64,000 nucleotides of DNA, taken from positions 1-64,000 of the forward strand of contig PMOS01000025.1 of the NCBI GenBank assembly GCA_003161435.1. Direction: 5' to 3'. The position numbers were made by a program, and so were the translations under genes. This DNA comes from Vulcanimicrobiota bacterium. GTDB lineage: Bacteria > Vulcanimicrobiota > Vulcanimicrobiia > Vulcanimicrobiales > Vulcanimicrobiaceae. Shown one piece after another: positions 8,302 through 18,978 of this stretch (positions are counted from its first letter, which is position 1; each line of letters begins with the position of its first letter). Below the pieces are notes generated by a model. That model saw nothing but the letters and a program-made list of their open reading frames with translations, made no database searches and had not been told where the DNA came from.

Positions 8302-11268
8302 ATGCTCCGCACGTCTATCCGCCGCGCGCTCTTGCTCTGCTGCTCGGCAGCGTTCGTCTTGTCCGCCGTCCGGGCGCAAGCGGCGAGCGACCCGTTCGCC
8401 CCGCTTGCATACCGCGCGATCGGGCCGGCGATTTCGGGCGGCCGCGTCACCGCCGTCGCCGGGAGCGACGCCGACGCGCGCGTGTACTACGCGGGCGGGG
8501 CAGGCGGCGGCGTCTTCAAGAGCACCGACGGCGGCGCGTCGTGGGCGCCCGTCTTCGATCGCGAGCCGGTCGCGCCGATCGGCGCGATCGCGGTCGCGCG
8601 GCGGAATCCGAACGACGTGTGGGTCGGGACCGGCGAGTCGAACCCGCGCAACGAGGTCGAGGAGGGCGCGGGCGTCTGGCACTCCACCGACGGCGGCAAG
8701 CATTGGACGCATGCCGGCCTCGAAGATGCCGGAACGATCTCGACGATCTCGATCGATCCGCGCGATCCGCGCCGCGTCGCGGTCGGCGTCCTAGGACACG
8801 TCTTTCGCGACAGCACCGCGCGCGGCGTGTTCGTCACGACCGACGGCGGCGTGCATTGGAAGCGCACGCTGTTCCTCGGTTTTGCGACCGGCGCGTCGGA
8901 TCTCACGCGCAGTCCGGACCATCCGTCGACGCTGTTCGCGGGGATGTGGCGCTTTCGCCGGCAGCCGTGGACGTTCACCAGCGGCGGTCCCGAAGACGGC
9001 GTCTACCGGTCCGACGACGACGGCGCGACGTGGCGCAAGCTGACGCGCGGCCTGCCGGGCGGCGTCGTCGGAAAGGTCGGCGTCGCCGCCGGCCGCGGCG
9101 GCCGCGTCTACGCCGAGATCGAGACGAAGCACGGCGAGCTGTGGCGCTCGGATGACGGCGGAACGACGTGGCGCGCGATGCCGCACAGCCCGTACCTCGG
9201 CGCGCGACCGTTTTACTTCACCCACGTCTTCGTCGATCCGGCGAACGCGAACCGGCTGGTCGCAGTCGGGCTGATCCTGTCGATGAGCACAGACGGCGGC
9301 AAGAGCTTCCACGCGATCGCGACCAACGCGGGCTGGGACTACCACAACATTTGGTGGTCCGCCGACGGAACACGCGTCCTCGAAGGCGGCGACGAAGGCG
9401 TGACGATTTCCGCCGACGGTGGTCGGCACACGTGGCAGCCGTACGCGCTGCCCTTCTCGCAGCCGTATCATCTCGGCCTCGACGATGCGATCCCCCACTA
9501 TCACGTATGCGTCGGTTTGCAGGACAACAATTCATGGTGCGCCCCGTCGACGAGTGACAACGGCCTGGGGGTGCTGAACCGTGACTGGGCACAGATCGCG
9601 CCGGGCGACGGCATGTGGTCGGTGTTCGATCCGAAGGATCCGAACCTGATCTGGTCGACCGAACGCAATCTCGACAACGGTCAGGTGTATCTGACCGACC
9701 TGCGCACGAATCAGGCCTCGGAGCTCTCGCCGGACGCCGAGCTCAACGGGCTCAACACGCCGGCCGGCGACGCCTATCGCTTCAACTGGGACAACCCGAT
9801 CGCGTTCGACGACGACGGCGCCGCGCTGACCGCCGGAAACGTCGTGTTCCGCAGCGCCGATCATGGCAAGACCTGGCAGGCGATCAGCCCCGACCTGACC
9901 CGCAACGAGCCATCGCACCAGCAGCGTCCGGGCGGACCCGTGTCGCGCGACGGTTCCGGGGCCGAGACGTCGGATACGATCCTGTACGTCGCGTCGACAC
10001 CGCTCGACCACGGGCTCATCTGGGTCACGACCGACGACGGCCTCGTGCAGCTCACGCGCGACGGCGGAGCGCACTGGAGCAACGTCACGCCGCGGGCGAT
10101 GCCCGCCTGGGCGCGCGTTCCGACCGTGGATCCCGGCCATTTCGCGGCCGGGACGGCATACGTGGCGGCGGACCGTCACATGAGCGGCGACGACACCCCG
10201 TATGCGTTCGGGACGAGCGACTTCGGCGCCACTTGGCATTCGATCGCGGGCGATCTGCCGCGCGACGTCTCCGTGCGCGTCGTGCGCGAAGATCCCAAAG
10301 ACCGCACCATCTTGTACGCCGGGACGTCGCGCGGCGTGTTCGTCTCGTTCGACGGCGGCTCGCACTGGCGTTCGCTGCGCCTGAACATGCCGGCGACGGC
10401 AATCTTCGATCTCGACGTCCAGTCGCGCGCCGACGACCTCGTCGTCGCCTCGCACGGCCGCGGCGTGTGGATCCTCGACGACCTGAGCGCGGTGCGCGAG
10501 GCGCGCGCCCCAGCGACGGAGATCACGCTGGTTCAGCCGCGCGACGCGTACCGAATGTGGCAGTGGTCGCCGGTGAACACGTTCACGAAGCCAAAGCTCC
10601 CGGCGAACGATTTCGTCGGAGAAAACGCGCCGGCGGCGTTGTTGACGTATCGTTTGCCCGCGCGCGCGAAACACGTCGAGATCGACATCGTCGAGGGCGC
10701 GGCGCGCAGCGTGAAGCACCTCACCGGCAAGCAGCTTCCGAAGCACGCCGGTTTCGCGCGCGTTGCGTGGGACCTCACCGAGGACGGCCCGGTGCGCTGG
10801 AACGGGACGTTCGAACAGAATCGCGGCCCCGAGACCGGCGCCGAAGTGGTGCCGGGCGCGTACACGGTGCGGCTCATCGTCGACGGGACGACGCGCGAGC
10901 GCCCGCTCGTCGTGCACGCCGACCCGCGCGATGCCGCGACGGCAGCGGAGATGCAGCAGCGGCACGACGCGCTCGCGCAGCTCAACGCCGAGCTGAGCGG
11001 CGTCGACACGATGCTCAACCGAATCGACGCCGAGCTCAAGCGCGCCTCACCGGCTCGCGCGCGAGCGCTCCGCGCGTTTCAGGCGCGGTTGACCTACGCT
11101 CCGGCGAACGTCGAAGATCTGCGCGGCGATGCCCAGATCCGCGAACGCATCCTCGACCAGCTCGCACGCATCGGGTCGTCGTCGTTCCAGGTGCCGAACG
11201 CCGCGGAAGTCTCGGAGATGGCGAAGATCAAGACGGCATACGACGCCGTCGCAGCAGCGTCACCCTGA
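8302..11268 (+). CDS. Large secreted BNR/sortilin-type beta-propeller protein
   Basis: A 988-residue protein with a signal peptide (residues about 1-27). Much of residues 30-730 consists of repeated S-x-D-G-G-x-x-W motifs (STDGGASW, STDGGKHW, TTDGGVHW, SDDGGTTW, SFDGGSHW), the signature of BNR/VPS10-like propellers. Two seven-bladed propellers are likely. The C-terminal 250 residues contain a beta-rich segment with VVPGAYTVRLIVDG and a helical end. Proteins of this layout are often labelled glycosyl hydrolase, but no glycosidase active site is evident, so a binding or periplasmic scaffold role is equally possible. Single gene, divergent from the dehydratase gene. Confidence 0.85.
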   Translation: MLRTSIRRALLLCCSAAFVLSAVRAQAASDPFAPLAYRAIGPAISGGRVTAVAGSDADARVYYAGGAGGGVFKSTDGGASWAPVFDREPVAPIGAIAVARRNPNDVWVGTGESNPRNEVEEGAGVWHSTDGGKHWTHAGLEDAGTISTISIDPRDPRRVAVGVLGHVFRDSTARGVFVTTDGGVHWKRTLFLGFATGASDLTRSPDHPSTLFAGMWRFRRQPWTFTSGGPEDGVYRSDDDGATWRKLTRGLPGGVVGKVGVAAGRGGRVYAEIETKHGELWRSDDGGTTWRAMPHSPYLGARPFYFTHVFVDPANANRLVAVGLILSMSTDGGKSFHAIATNAGWDYHNIWWSADGTRVLEGGDEGVTISADGGRHTWQPYALPFSQPYHLGLDDAIPHYHVCVGLQDNNSWCAPSTSDNGLGVLNRDWAQIAPGDGMWSVFDPKDPNLIWSTERNLDNGQVYLTDLRTNQASELSPDAELNGLNTPAGDAYRFNWDNPIAFDDDGAALTAGNVVFRSADHGKTWQAISPDLTRNEPSHQQRPGGPVSRDGSGAETSDTILYVASTPLDHGLIWVTTDDGLVQLTRDGGAHWSNVTPRAMPAWARVPTVDPGHFAAGTAYVAADRHMSGDDTPYAFGTSDFGATWHSIAGDLPRDVSVRVVREDPKDRTILYAGTSRGVFVSFDGGSHWRSLRLNMPATAIFDLDVQSRADDLVVASHGRGVWILDDLSAVREARAPATEITLVQPRDAYRMWQWSPVNTFTKPKLPANDFVGENAPAALLTYRLPARAKHVEIDIVEGAARSVKHLTGKQLPKHAGFARVAWDLTEDGPVRWNGTFEQNRGPETGAEVVPGAYTVRLIVDGTTRERPLVVHADPRDAATAAEMQQRHDALAQLNAELSGVDTMLNRIDAELKRASPARARALRAFQARLTYAPANVEDLRGDAQIRERILDQLARIGSSSFQVPNAAEVSEMAKIKTAYDAVAAASP

Positions 11269-11410
11269 GCTTGTCGAAGGGCGACGGCGAGATGAAATCG
11301 CGCCGCGCCTCCCGTGACCCTGAGCCTGGCGAAGGGTCACGGTCTGGTCGTGGTTCGTTGCGCGAGCAAGGCAAGATTCGTCGCTCCTTCGACGGGGCTC
11401 AGGATGACAT
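11261..11410. repeat. Three copies of a CCTGAGCTTGTCGAAGG-type palindromic repeat
   Basis: Three related copies lie in the 147-base gap between the BNR gene and aconitase, the first overlapping the BNR stop: 11261-11280 (CACCCTGAGCTTGTCGAAGG), 11314-11340 (a near-perfect palindrome whose ends are GTGACCCT and AGGGTCAC), and 11384-11409 in inverted orientation. The two flanking genes converge here, so the hairpins may also end transcription. No gene is seen in the gap. Confidence 0.85.
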
Positions 11411-11415
11411 AGCGA

Positions 11416-14139
<2,724 letters not shown>

Positions 14140-14235
14140 GACGCGTAAGGGCTTCGGCGCAGGAGGCTCGCCCTGCTCCCGCGCGCTGTCCCCATATTGT
14201 TGACACTCGTACCGTTTTTTAGGACAGTTTGGGGG

Positions 14236-14580
14236 ATGCGGCGCGACGATCTGCGGCCGGCGGTCTTTGGGACCGCGACCCGCGACCGGGTCTTGATTCG
14301 GCTGGCCCTGTCCGAGAACGGACTCCACGTGCGCGAGCTCGCCCGCCAGATCCAAACGAGCCCGAACGCGGTTCACCGGGTCGTGATCGCGCTCGAGCGG
14401 GCGGGGGTCGTCGTTTCGCGGCCGGTCGGCACGACGCGGATCGTCCTGTTGAACCGGCGCTGGTACGGCGCGGTCGAGCTTCGAGCCCTGCTCGAACGGC
14501 TCGCGTCAGCCTATCCCGAGGTCGACGCCCGTGCTCGCACCTTTCGTGAACGGCCGCGCCGGATCGGCAAGCCGCTGTGA
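14236..14580 (+). CDS. Winged-helix DNA-binding protein, first gene of an AbiE-like pair
   Basis: About 114 residues. Start chosen at 14236, where GGGGG precedes the ATG. Residues 15-75 form a winged helix: the recognition segment [28 protein letters not shown] is followed by a wing ([13 protein letters not shown]). It is a likely repressor of its own operon. The stop codon overlaps the start of the nucleotidyltransferase gene as GTGA, so the two are translationally coupled. A perfect -35 hexamer TTGACA lies at 14200-14205, but no convincing -10 follows at 16-18 bases. Confidence 0.75.
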   Translation: MRRDDLRPAVFGTATRDRVLIRLALSENGLHVRELARQIQTSPNAVHRVVIALERAGVVVSRPVGTTRIVLLNRRWYGAVELRALLERLASAYPEVDARARTFRERPRRIGKPL

Positions 14581-15134
14581 CCCTGGCCGATGGCGCGGCG
14601 CTGGTCGACGTCGCGTTCGCGGCCTGCACCGTGCTCGCCCGAGCCGGGGAAACGGCGGTGTTGTGTGGGGGAAGCGCGGCAGCCTATTACGTCCCCGACC
14701 TCTATCAATCGCTCGACATCGACTTCGTCGTCGAGGTCGGTGCGGCGCCGCACGTGGTCGACCGGGCCTTGGCGACGCTGGGCTACGCCCGCGTCACGGA
14801 AGGGTACTATCGCCATGCGACCCTGCGCTACGCGCTGGCGTTTCCCATCGGCCCGCTCGCGATCGGCCGCGAGTTCGTCACCAGCTGGCGCACCGATCGG
14901 CGCGCCGATCTGCTGCTGCACGTCTATACGCCGACCGACGTGGTGCGCGACCGCTTTCTGCACTACTGGGCTTGGGGCGACCGCACCGCCCTCGACGTCG
15001 CCCTGGCGGTAGCCCGGACGCACGCCGCCGAGGTCGATCTCGACGCGTTCGCGGCGTGGACCCGGCGTGAGCTCGCGGCCGATGCGTCGTACGACCCCTC
15101 TCGAATCGGGCGGTTCTTATCGTCCTTGCAATGA
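14577..15134 (+). CDS. Nucleotidyltransferase-fold protein, second gene of an AbiE-like pair
   Basis: A 185-residue protein beginning at the GTG that overlaps the preceding stop. It carries the minimal nucleotidyltransferase signature: a GG-S motif (LCGGSAAAYY, about residue 30) followed by SLDIDFVV with two acidic residues. A later block, PTDVVRDRFLHYWAWGDRTA, matches a conserved stretch I associate with this nucleotidyltransferase group (related to AbiEii/DUF6036). Pairing with a winged-helix protein is the arrangement of type IV toxin-antitoxin systems such as AbiE. Toxicity is inferred from context only; a tRNA- or antibiotic-modifying role cannot be excluded. Confidence 0.72.
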   Translation: MTLADGAALVDVAFAACTVLARAGETAVLCGGSAAAYYVPDLYQSLDIDFVVEVGAAPHVVDRALATLGYARVTEGYYRHATLRYALAFPIGPLAIGREFVTSWRTDRRADLLLHVYTPTDVVRDRFLHYWAWGDRTALDVALAVARTHAAEVDLDAFAAWTRRELAADASYDPSRIGRFLSSLQ

Positions 15135-15203
15135 TCTCTGCCGTACGGTCGGGAACCTTAATGTCCAAGGGACGCCGCCGACCCACGGAGTAAGCAACCT
15201 ATT

Positions 15204-16553
15204 GTGATCGATCGCACTCGCCTTTCGTTCCTGACCAGCGTGATCGCCGCCGTGGCCTTGCTCACCGGCGGCCCCGGCACCGCGCCGGCTAGCGCCGCGG
15301 ACGAGGATCCCAACGTAGCGCGTTTGATGGCGCCGTGCTATCAGGCACTGCGCGCCGAGGAGACGGTTCGGCCGCGCGTCTATGCCCGGTCGCCGGGACT
15401 CGTCAACGCGCACCAGACGATCATCAACGCGCTCAAGACCAACGGCCGGTGCAGCTCGACGCTGAGCCCGATGGCCTCGATGCACCTCGCCAACGATGCC
15501 TTCCTGTGGTCGCTGCTGGCCGAGGACGAGCAGCTCCTCAACAGCGGCAGCTGGCACCGCAGCCTCGACACGGCGAACGGCCTGCTCGCGCAATGTGTGA
15601 GCAACCCCGAACTGATCAAACAAGGCGTCAGCTCGCGCTGCCAAAACCAGCGCTCGTTCAACATCTCGTTCGCCCGGGAACCATACGGCAACGACCCGTG
15701 CTTCAAAGCGCAGCAGGCCGAAACGGCGGCCTCCGACGCGCTGAGCGGGACGACGATCGATCAGGTGCGCACGCAAGCGGCGTTCAAGGACGCCAACGAC
15801 GGGCTGGCCGCCGCCGATCATTGCCAGTCGCCGCCGATGAGGTTGGTCACACAGGGCTACTTGTTCTCGCTGCGGGCCGAGGCGGAGCACGACCTCGACA
15901 TCCCCGGCTGGGATCGCAGCTTCCAACAAGCCGACGATCTCCTGTCGCGCTGCGCGACGACGCTGGGCCGCTTGCCCAACAACGTTGCCAAGAATTGCGC
16001 GACGCAGCGCACCGCCAACGAGGCGCTGACCAAAGAGTATCGCGATGCGGCGAATGCTCCCGCCGGGCCGACTTCGCCGCTGCCCTATACGGCGGTGCAG
16101 TGGCCGTATTCGGTGCGGGCCGGCTTCAATCCGGACACGCTGTCGACCAACGACCCGTTCGCCAAGAACGTCGACTACGACACGTTCGCCGCGATCGGGA
16201 GCACCGACGACCTGAACAAGATGTTCGACTTCGGGACCGCAGGGCCGCCGTCGAACATCGACTCGAAGTTCTTCCGGACGAACATGCTGCTGTTCGCGGT
16301 TTCGCGCAAGGCCAACCAGCAATGCACGTCGTCGGCGCAGGACGTTCACCAGTTCGTCCCCGCCACCGCGGTCGGAACGCTCCCCGTCGTGGTGGTCGAC
16401 TACTCGCTGGTCTGTCAGCCGCCCGCCGGGCCCACCGCGCCTGTCATCCTGGCGCTGCAGATCGCGCGCTCCGGCGGTCAGGTGCAGTTCGTCGAGAACG
16501 GCGTGCACCACCGCAGCCACTACTACCTACCGACGCCCCCGCACACGCACTAG
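15204..16553 (+). CDS. Secreted protein with internal duplication and conserved cysteines
   Basis: A 449-residue protein from a GTG start, with a signal peptide (about residues 1-33). The family is not recognised. The mature N-terminal half contains two helical units of about 110 residues that align by eye: LLAEDEQLLNSGSWHRSLD with LRAEAEHDLDIPGWDRSFQ, each followed by a leucine-rich stretch, a cysteine (LLAQC / LLSRC), and later a C-x-x-QR motif (CQNQRS / CATQRT). The C-terminal third is different and ends in a histidine-rich tail. The TAG stop codon is the first part of a hairpin repeat. Confidence 0.7.
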   Translation: MIDRTRLSFLTSVIAAVALLTGGPGTAPASAADEDPNVARLMAPCYQALRAEETVRPRVYARSPGLVNAHQTIINALKTNGRCSSTLSPMASMHLANDAFLWSLLAEDEQLLNSGSWHRSLDTANGLLAQCVSNPELIKQGVSSRCQNQRSFNISFAREPYGNDPCFKAQQAETAASDALSGTTIDQVRTQAAFKDANDGLAAADHCQSPPMRLVTQGYLFSLRAEAEHDLDIPGWDRSFQQADDLLSRCATTLGRLPNNVAKNCATQRTANEALTKEYRDAANAPAGPTSPLPYTAVQWPYSVRAGFNPDTLSTNDPFAKNVDYDTFAAIGSTDDLNKMFDFGTAGPPSNIDSKFFRTNMLLFAVSRKANQQCTSSAQDVHQFVPATAVGTLPVVVVDYSLVCQPPAGPTAPVILALQIARSGGQVQFVENGVHHRSHYYLPTPPHTH

Positions 16554-16611
16554 TGTGTTCGCGCAAAGTGCGCGAACACTCGCGTTCGGCCTTCGGCCGA
16601 TCCGCCCGTTA
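16550..16611 (+). repeat. TAG-anchored double-hairpin repeat, copy 1
   Basis: The element starts on the stop codon of the preceding gene (CTAG). Hairpin 1 is GTGTTCGCGC/GCGCGAACAC with loop AAAGT, a perfect 10-bp stem. Hairpin 2 is TCGGCC TTC GGCCGA inside the fixed tail CTCGCGTTCGGCCTTCGGCC. There is no U-tract. It sits between convergent genes, so it may end transcription or protect a 3' end. Related copies are at 18.9, 56.5 and 60.2 kb. Confidence 0.8.
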
Positions 16612-16612
16612 G

Positions 16613-17842
16613 CTAACGAATCTCTGATTGAATCGTTTCCGGCTCTAGACGTTCGAAGGACGTGCGCGGGTCGCTCGTGCGGTAGCCGCGCACGCGCAAC
16701 ACGGATTCACCGGACAACAGCTCCCACAGCGGCTGTACGACCAGCTCGCGGCGCCACGATGTCAGGTTCACCACGTCGCCGAGCGCTTCGGGAGTTTGCG
16801 GTGCTTCGCGGGCGATTCGCTCTAGCGCCGCACGCGGCAGCATCAGCGTCGTCGGAACGTCATTTTCGGCCGCCAGCGCGCTGACCAGTACGGCCATCGT
16901 CGAAACGAGCGCCTCGCGCTGCGGGCCGAGCGGTTTGGGGGCGCGCGGCGGCAACTCGTCTTCGGGCAGCTCTTCACCGCGGCGGACGGCTTCAATGATG
17001 CGCTCGCCCAAGTTGCGGCGCGTTCCCGCGTCGATGCGGCGCAGTTGCGAGAGCTCGTCGACCGACTTCGGACGGAGTTGTACGAGCCCGGCCATCACGT
17101 CGTCCGGGAGCACGTACTTGAGCGGGATGTTTCGCTCGCGGGCGTAGCGGTCGCGCAGGTTCGCCAGCTCGTTGAGGATGCCCAGCTCGCGACGGTTCAT
17201 GCGCGCGTTTCCCGAGATGCGCAGGTATAGGCGCCGCGGATCGTTGCGATACGTGCGCAGCTCGGACAACACCGGCATCTCTTGCTCGGCCCACGACTCG
17301 CGGCCGCGCGCGGCGAGCCGTGCGCGCAACCGGTCTTCCAAGTCGAAGAGGTGGCGCACGTCGTCGACCAAGTATTCGACCTGCTTTTGGGTGAAGGGCC
17401 GCGTGCTCCAATCGCTGACCGTCTGGGACTTGCGCAATGTGACGCCGCACAAGTCGCGCACCAGATCGAGCAGTGAGATCGACAGCCCATAGCCGACGAA
17501 CGCCGCCGCGACCTGCGTGTCGAAGATCTCGTGCGGCAGCGTGCCGAACGCGTCGGCGAAGATACGCAGGTCGGACGAGAGTGCGTGCCCGACGACGCGC
17601 GCGCCGGCAAGTGCGTCGACCAGCGGCCGCAAATCGCGAACGGCGAGCGGGTCGACCAGCGCGACGCCGTCGTCGAACTGCAACTGCACCACCATCAAGT
17701 GCGGCGTGTAGGACTTCTCGGTGTGGAACTCCGTGTCGAGTCCAACGCGCGACAAACGGGCGATCCGCTCGCAGGTCAGCGCGAGGCTTTCCGGCGTGTC
17801 CACCAACGTGACCGGCCGCTCCGCGTGGTTCGGATGATTCAC
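16613..17842 (-). CDS. rnd: Ribonuclease D
   Basis: About 409 residues. The DEDD exonuclease domain shows VGLDTEFHTEKSY (first two acidic residues), VGHALSSDLRIFADAF (third) and the later YLVDDVRHLFDLEDRL block (Y-x3-D with the fourth acid). An HRDC domain follows (RELGILNELANLRDRYARERN). RNase D trims the 3' ends of tRNA precursors and other stable RNAs. The start is taken as the GTG at 17842, which overlaps the stop of the upstream VTT gene as GTGA; the open frame upstream is out of register with that real gene. Its 3' end abuts a double-hairpin repeat. Confidence 0.93.
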   Translation of the reverse strand: MNHPNHAERPVTLVDTPESLALTCERIARLSRVGLDTEFHTEKSYTPHLMVVQLQFDDGVALVDPLAVRDLRPLVDALAGARVVGHALSSDLRIFADAFGTLPHEIFDTQVAAAFVGYGLSISLLDLVRDLCGVTLRKSQTVSDWSTRPFTQKQVEYLVDDVRHLFDLEDRLRARLAARGRESWAEQEMPVLSELRTYRNDPRRLYLRISGNARMNRRELGILNELANLRDRYARERNIPLKYVLPDDVMAGLVQLRPKSVDELSQLRRIDAGTRRNLGERIIEAVRRGEELPEDELPPRAPKPLGPQREALVSTMAVLVSALAAENDVPTTLMLPRAALERIAREAPQTPEALGDVVNLTSWRRELVVQPLWELLSGESVLRVRGYRTSDPRTSFERLEPETIQSEIR

Positions 17843-18537
17843 GGTTTCACCGGCCGATCGGGGTTCCGCGTGGGGAACGGGTTGAGCGGGTTGAACGTGA
17901 CGTGCGGCCGCGGCCGCCGATGCGGGAAGTGAATGTGATGTTTCTCTCCGTAGGCTTGCACGGGCGCGACGACATGGTCCTGAATGTAGTCCGATGCGGC
18001 GTCGCCGAACACCGCGAGGACGGTGCAGATCGGAATCGCGACCGCACACATCGTGTAGACCTGCACGAAGATCGGGACCCGCAGCGCTGCCGCGGTCTGC
18101 GTGGCGATCGTCCCGCCCAGGCCGGGAATGATCCGCACCGCCATCAAGAACATCGGCGAGCCGATCCGGAAGTGCCGGGCCCAGCGCGGCAACCGTTCGA
18201 CGTTCGCGCGAACGTCGAACGCTGCCGAAGTCCGGAGCGCGATGGCATAGCCGATCATTGCGGCAAGCACCAGCCCGACTGCGTTGACGATCGAGCCGGC
18301 GACCGGTCCGAACAGCACACCGTTCATGATTGCCAGCGCGTCGGTGACGGAGAACGGCGCCGACGCGACGATCGCGAACACGACGATCGCCAGCGGCATG
18401 GCAAAGGGGCCGAGTTGACCGAGCGCGTGCTCGACCCACGGCCGGTGCGACACCACGAAAGCGGCGAGGGCAAACGAAGCCAGCAGGATGGCGACCGCCT
18501 CCAAGCGGCGCAACACTCTTCCAATGCGAGAAGTCAC
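17839..18537 (-). CDS. VTT-domain (DedA/TVP38-like) membrane protein
   Basis: About 232 residues from a GTG at 18537; the true start is uncertain because an open frame continues upstream without protein-like character. Hydrophobic helices are at LEAVAILLASFALAAFVVS, PLAIVVFAIVASAPFSV and the region after GSIVNAVGLVLAAMIGYAIA. The loop RIIPGLGGTIATQTAAA corresponds to the re-entrant proline- and glycine-rich motif of the VTT/SNARE-associated family, whose members act in lipid scrambling, undecaprenyl-phosphate or phospholipid flipping. The C-terminus is soluble, basic and histidine-rich. It is coupled by GTGA overlap to RNase D. Confidence 0.8.
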   Translation of the reverse strand: MTSRIGRVLRRLEAVAILLASFALAAFVVSHRPWVEHALGQLGPFAMPLAIVVFAIVASAPFSVTDALAIMNGVLFGPVAGSIVNAVGLVLAAMIGYAIALRTSAAFDVRANVERLPRWARHFRIGSPMFLMAVRIIPGLGGTIATQTAAALRVPIFVQVYTMCAVAIPICTVLAVFGDAASDYIQDHVVAPVQAYGEKHHIHFPHRRPRPHVTFNPLNPFPTRNPDRPVKP

Positions 18538-18589
18538 CTCGGAAGGTTGTTTGCGGGCTGGGACTGTTCGCCTCCGCTGGAATCCGGGG

Positions 18590-18618
18590 TTGACCCGGCC
18601 CGCAGCCGGGAGTACGAT
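18590..18618 (+). promoter_or_regulatory. Sigma-70-type promoter for the candidate RNA
   Basis: A -35 box TTGACC at 18590-18595 and a -10 box TACGAT at 18613-18618 are separated by exactly 17 bases. This is the best vegetative-type promoter seen in the window. No protein gene follows on the plus strand before a strong terminator at 18866, which points to a stand-alone RNA gene. The promoter overlaps the uncertain upstream region of the VTT gene on the other strand. Confidence 0.6.
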
Positions 18619-18624
18619 GGTAGC

Positions 18625-18897
18625 ACCTCGAGGCACATTTTTTCGAAGCGTACGGGAGGGCGGCTTGACGTCGCAAGATCCACCCGGGTCCAAGGCACCG
18701 ACCGGCTGACTGCGCGCTGGTCGGTGACGAGACGACAACGATCTACCACAAAAGCGCGAACGCATCCAAGGATAGGAGGGCGGCATCAGCTCGATGACCG
18801 AGGATCCACCGAAGGACGAGGTGTCGTAACGGCCGATTGGCCGGTTACGACGATGAAATCGAAACAAAGGGCCACGCCGATCGGCGTGGCCCTTTTC
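18625..18897 (+). ncRNA. Candidate structured non-coding RNA, about 270 nt
   Basis: This stretch has its own promoter (18590-18618) and ends in a strong intrinsic terminator. Two further stems are visible: CACCGACC/GGTCGGTG at 18696-18703 and 18719-18726, and GTCGTAAC/GTTACGAC at 18823-18830 and 18844-18851 with an inner GGCC/GGCC pair. TTTCGA near the 5' end can pair with TCGAAA just before the terminator, which could close the molecule. An 11-codon frame (18794-18829) lies about 14 bases after AGGAGG and ends inside the second stem, so a leader peptide is an alternative. It does not match the tmRNA, SRP RNA or RNase P RNA features I know. Confidence 0.5.
18866..18897. terminator. Bidirectional-looking intrinsic terminator
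   Basis: A 30-base perfect palindrome starting AAAGGGCCACGCC and flanked by A and T runs. On the plus strand it ends the candidate RNA; the T run is short (TTTT). Confidence 0.85.
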
Positions 18898-18910
18898 GTC
18901 TCGTGTTCGT

Positions 18911-18978
18911 TCTCTTTATCGTGCGGATCGGCCGAAGGCCGAACGCGAGTGTTGGCGCGTTAGCACCAACACACTAGT
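18911..18978 (-). repeat. TAG-anchored double-hairpin repeat, copy 2
   Basis: Read on the minus strand, it begins on the TAG stop of the gene at 18974-19660. Hairpin 1 is GTGTTGGTGC/GCGCCAACAC (10 pairs, one G-T) with loop TAAC. The tail CTCGCGTTCGGCCTTCGGCC is identical to copies 1 and 4. The stem differs in sequence from copy 1 but still pairs. Confidence 0.8.

Noticed and set aside
14200..14228. Promoter of the winged-helix gene with a perfect TTGACA.
   Set aside because: At 16-18 bases spacing, the -10 candidates (GGACAG, GACAGT, ACAGTT) are poor, so the full promoter cannot be supported.
14140..14376. Extended N-terminus of aconitase.
   Set aside because: It would run into the divergent winged-helix gene, and the sequence is not AcnA-like; the ATG at 14139 gives the usual length.
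17843..18676. N-terminal extension of RNase D to a 687-residue fusion protein.
   Set aside because: The extension overlaps the VTT gene in another frame, and the GTGA overlap gives a natural start at 17842.
18625..18897. tmRNA for the candidate RNA, because of an 11-codon frame ending in TAA.
   Set aside because: The peptide does not end in an Ala-Leu-Ala-Ala-type tag, and there is no tRNA-like acceptor end (no TTCGA loop with CCA) near the ends.
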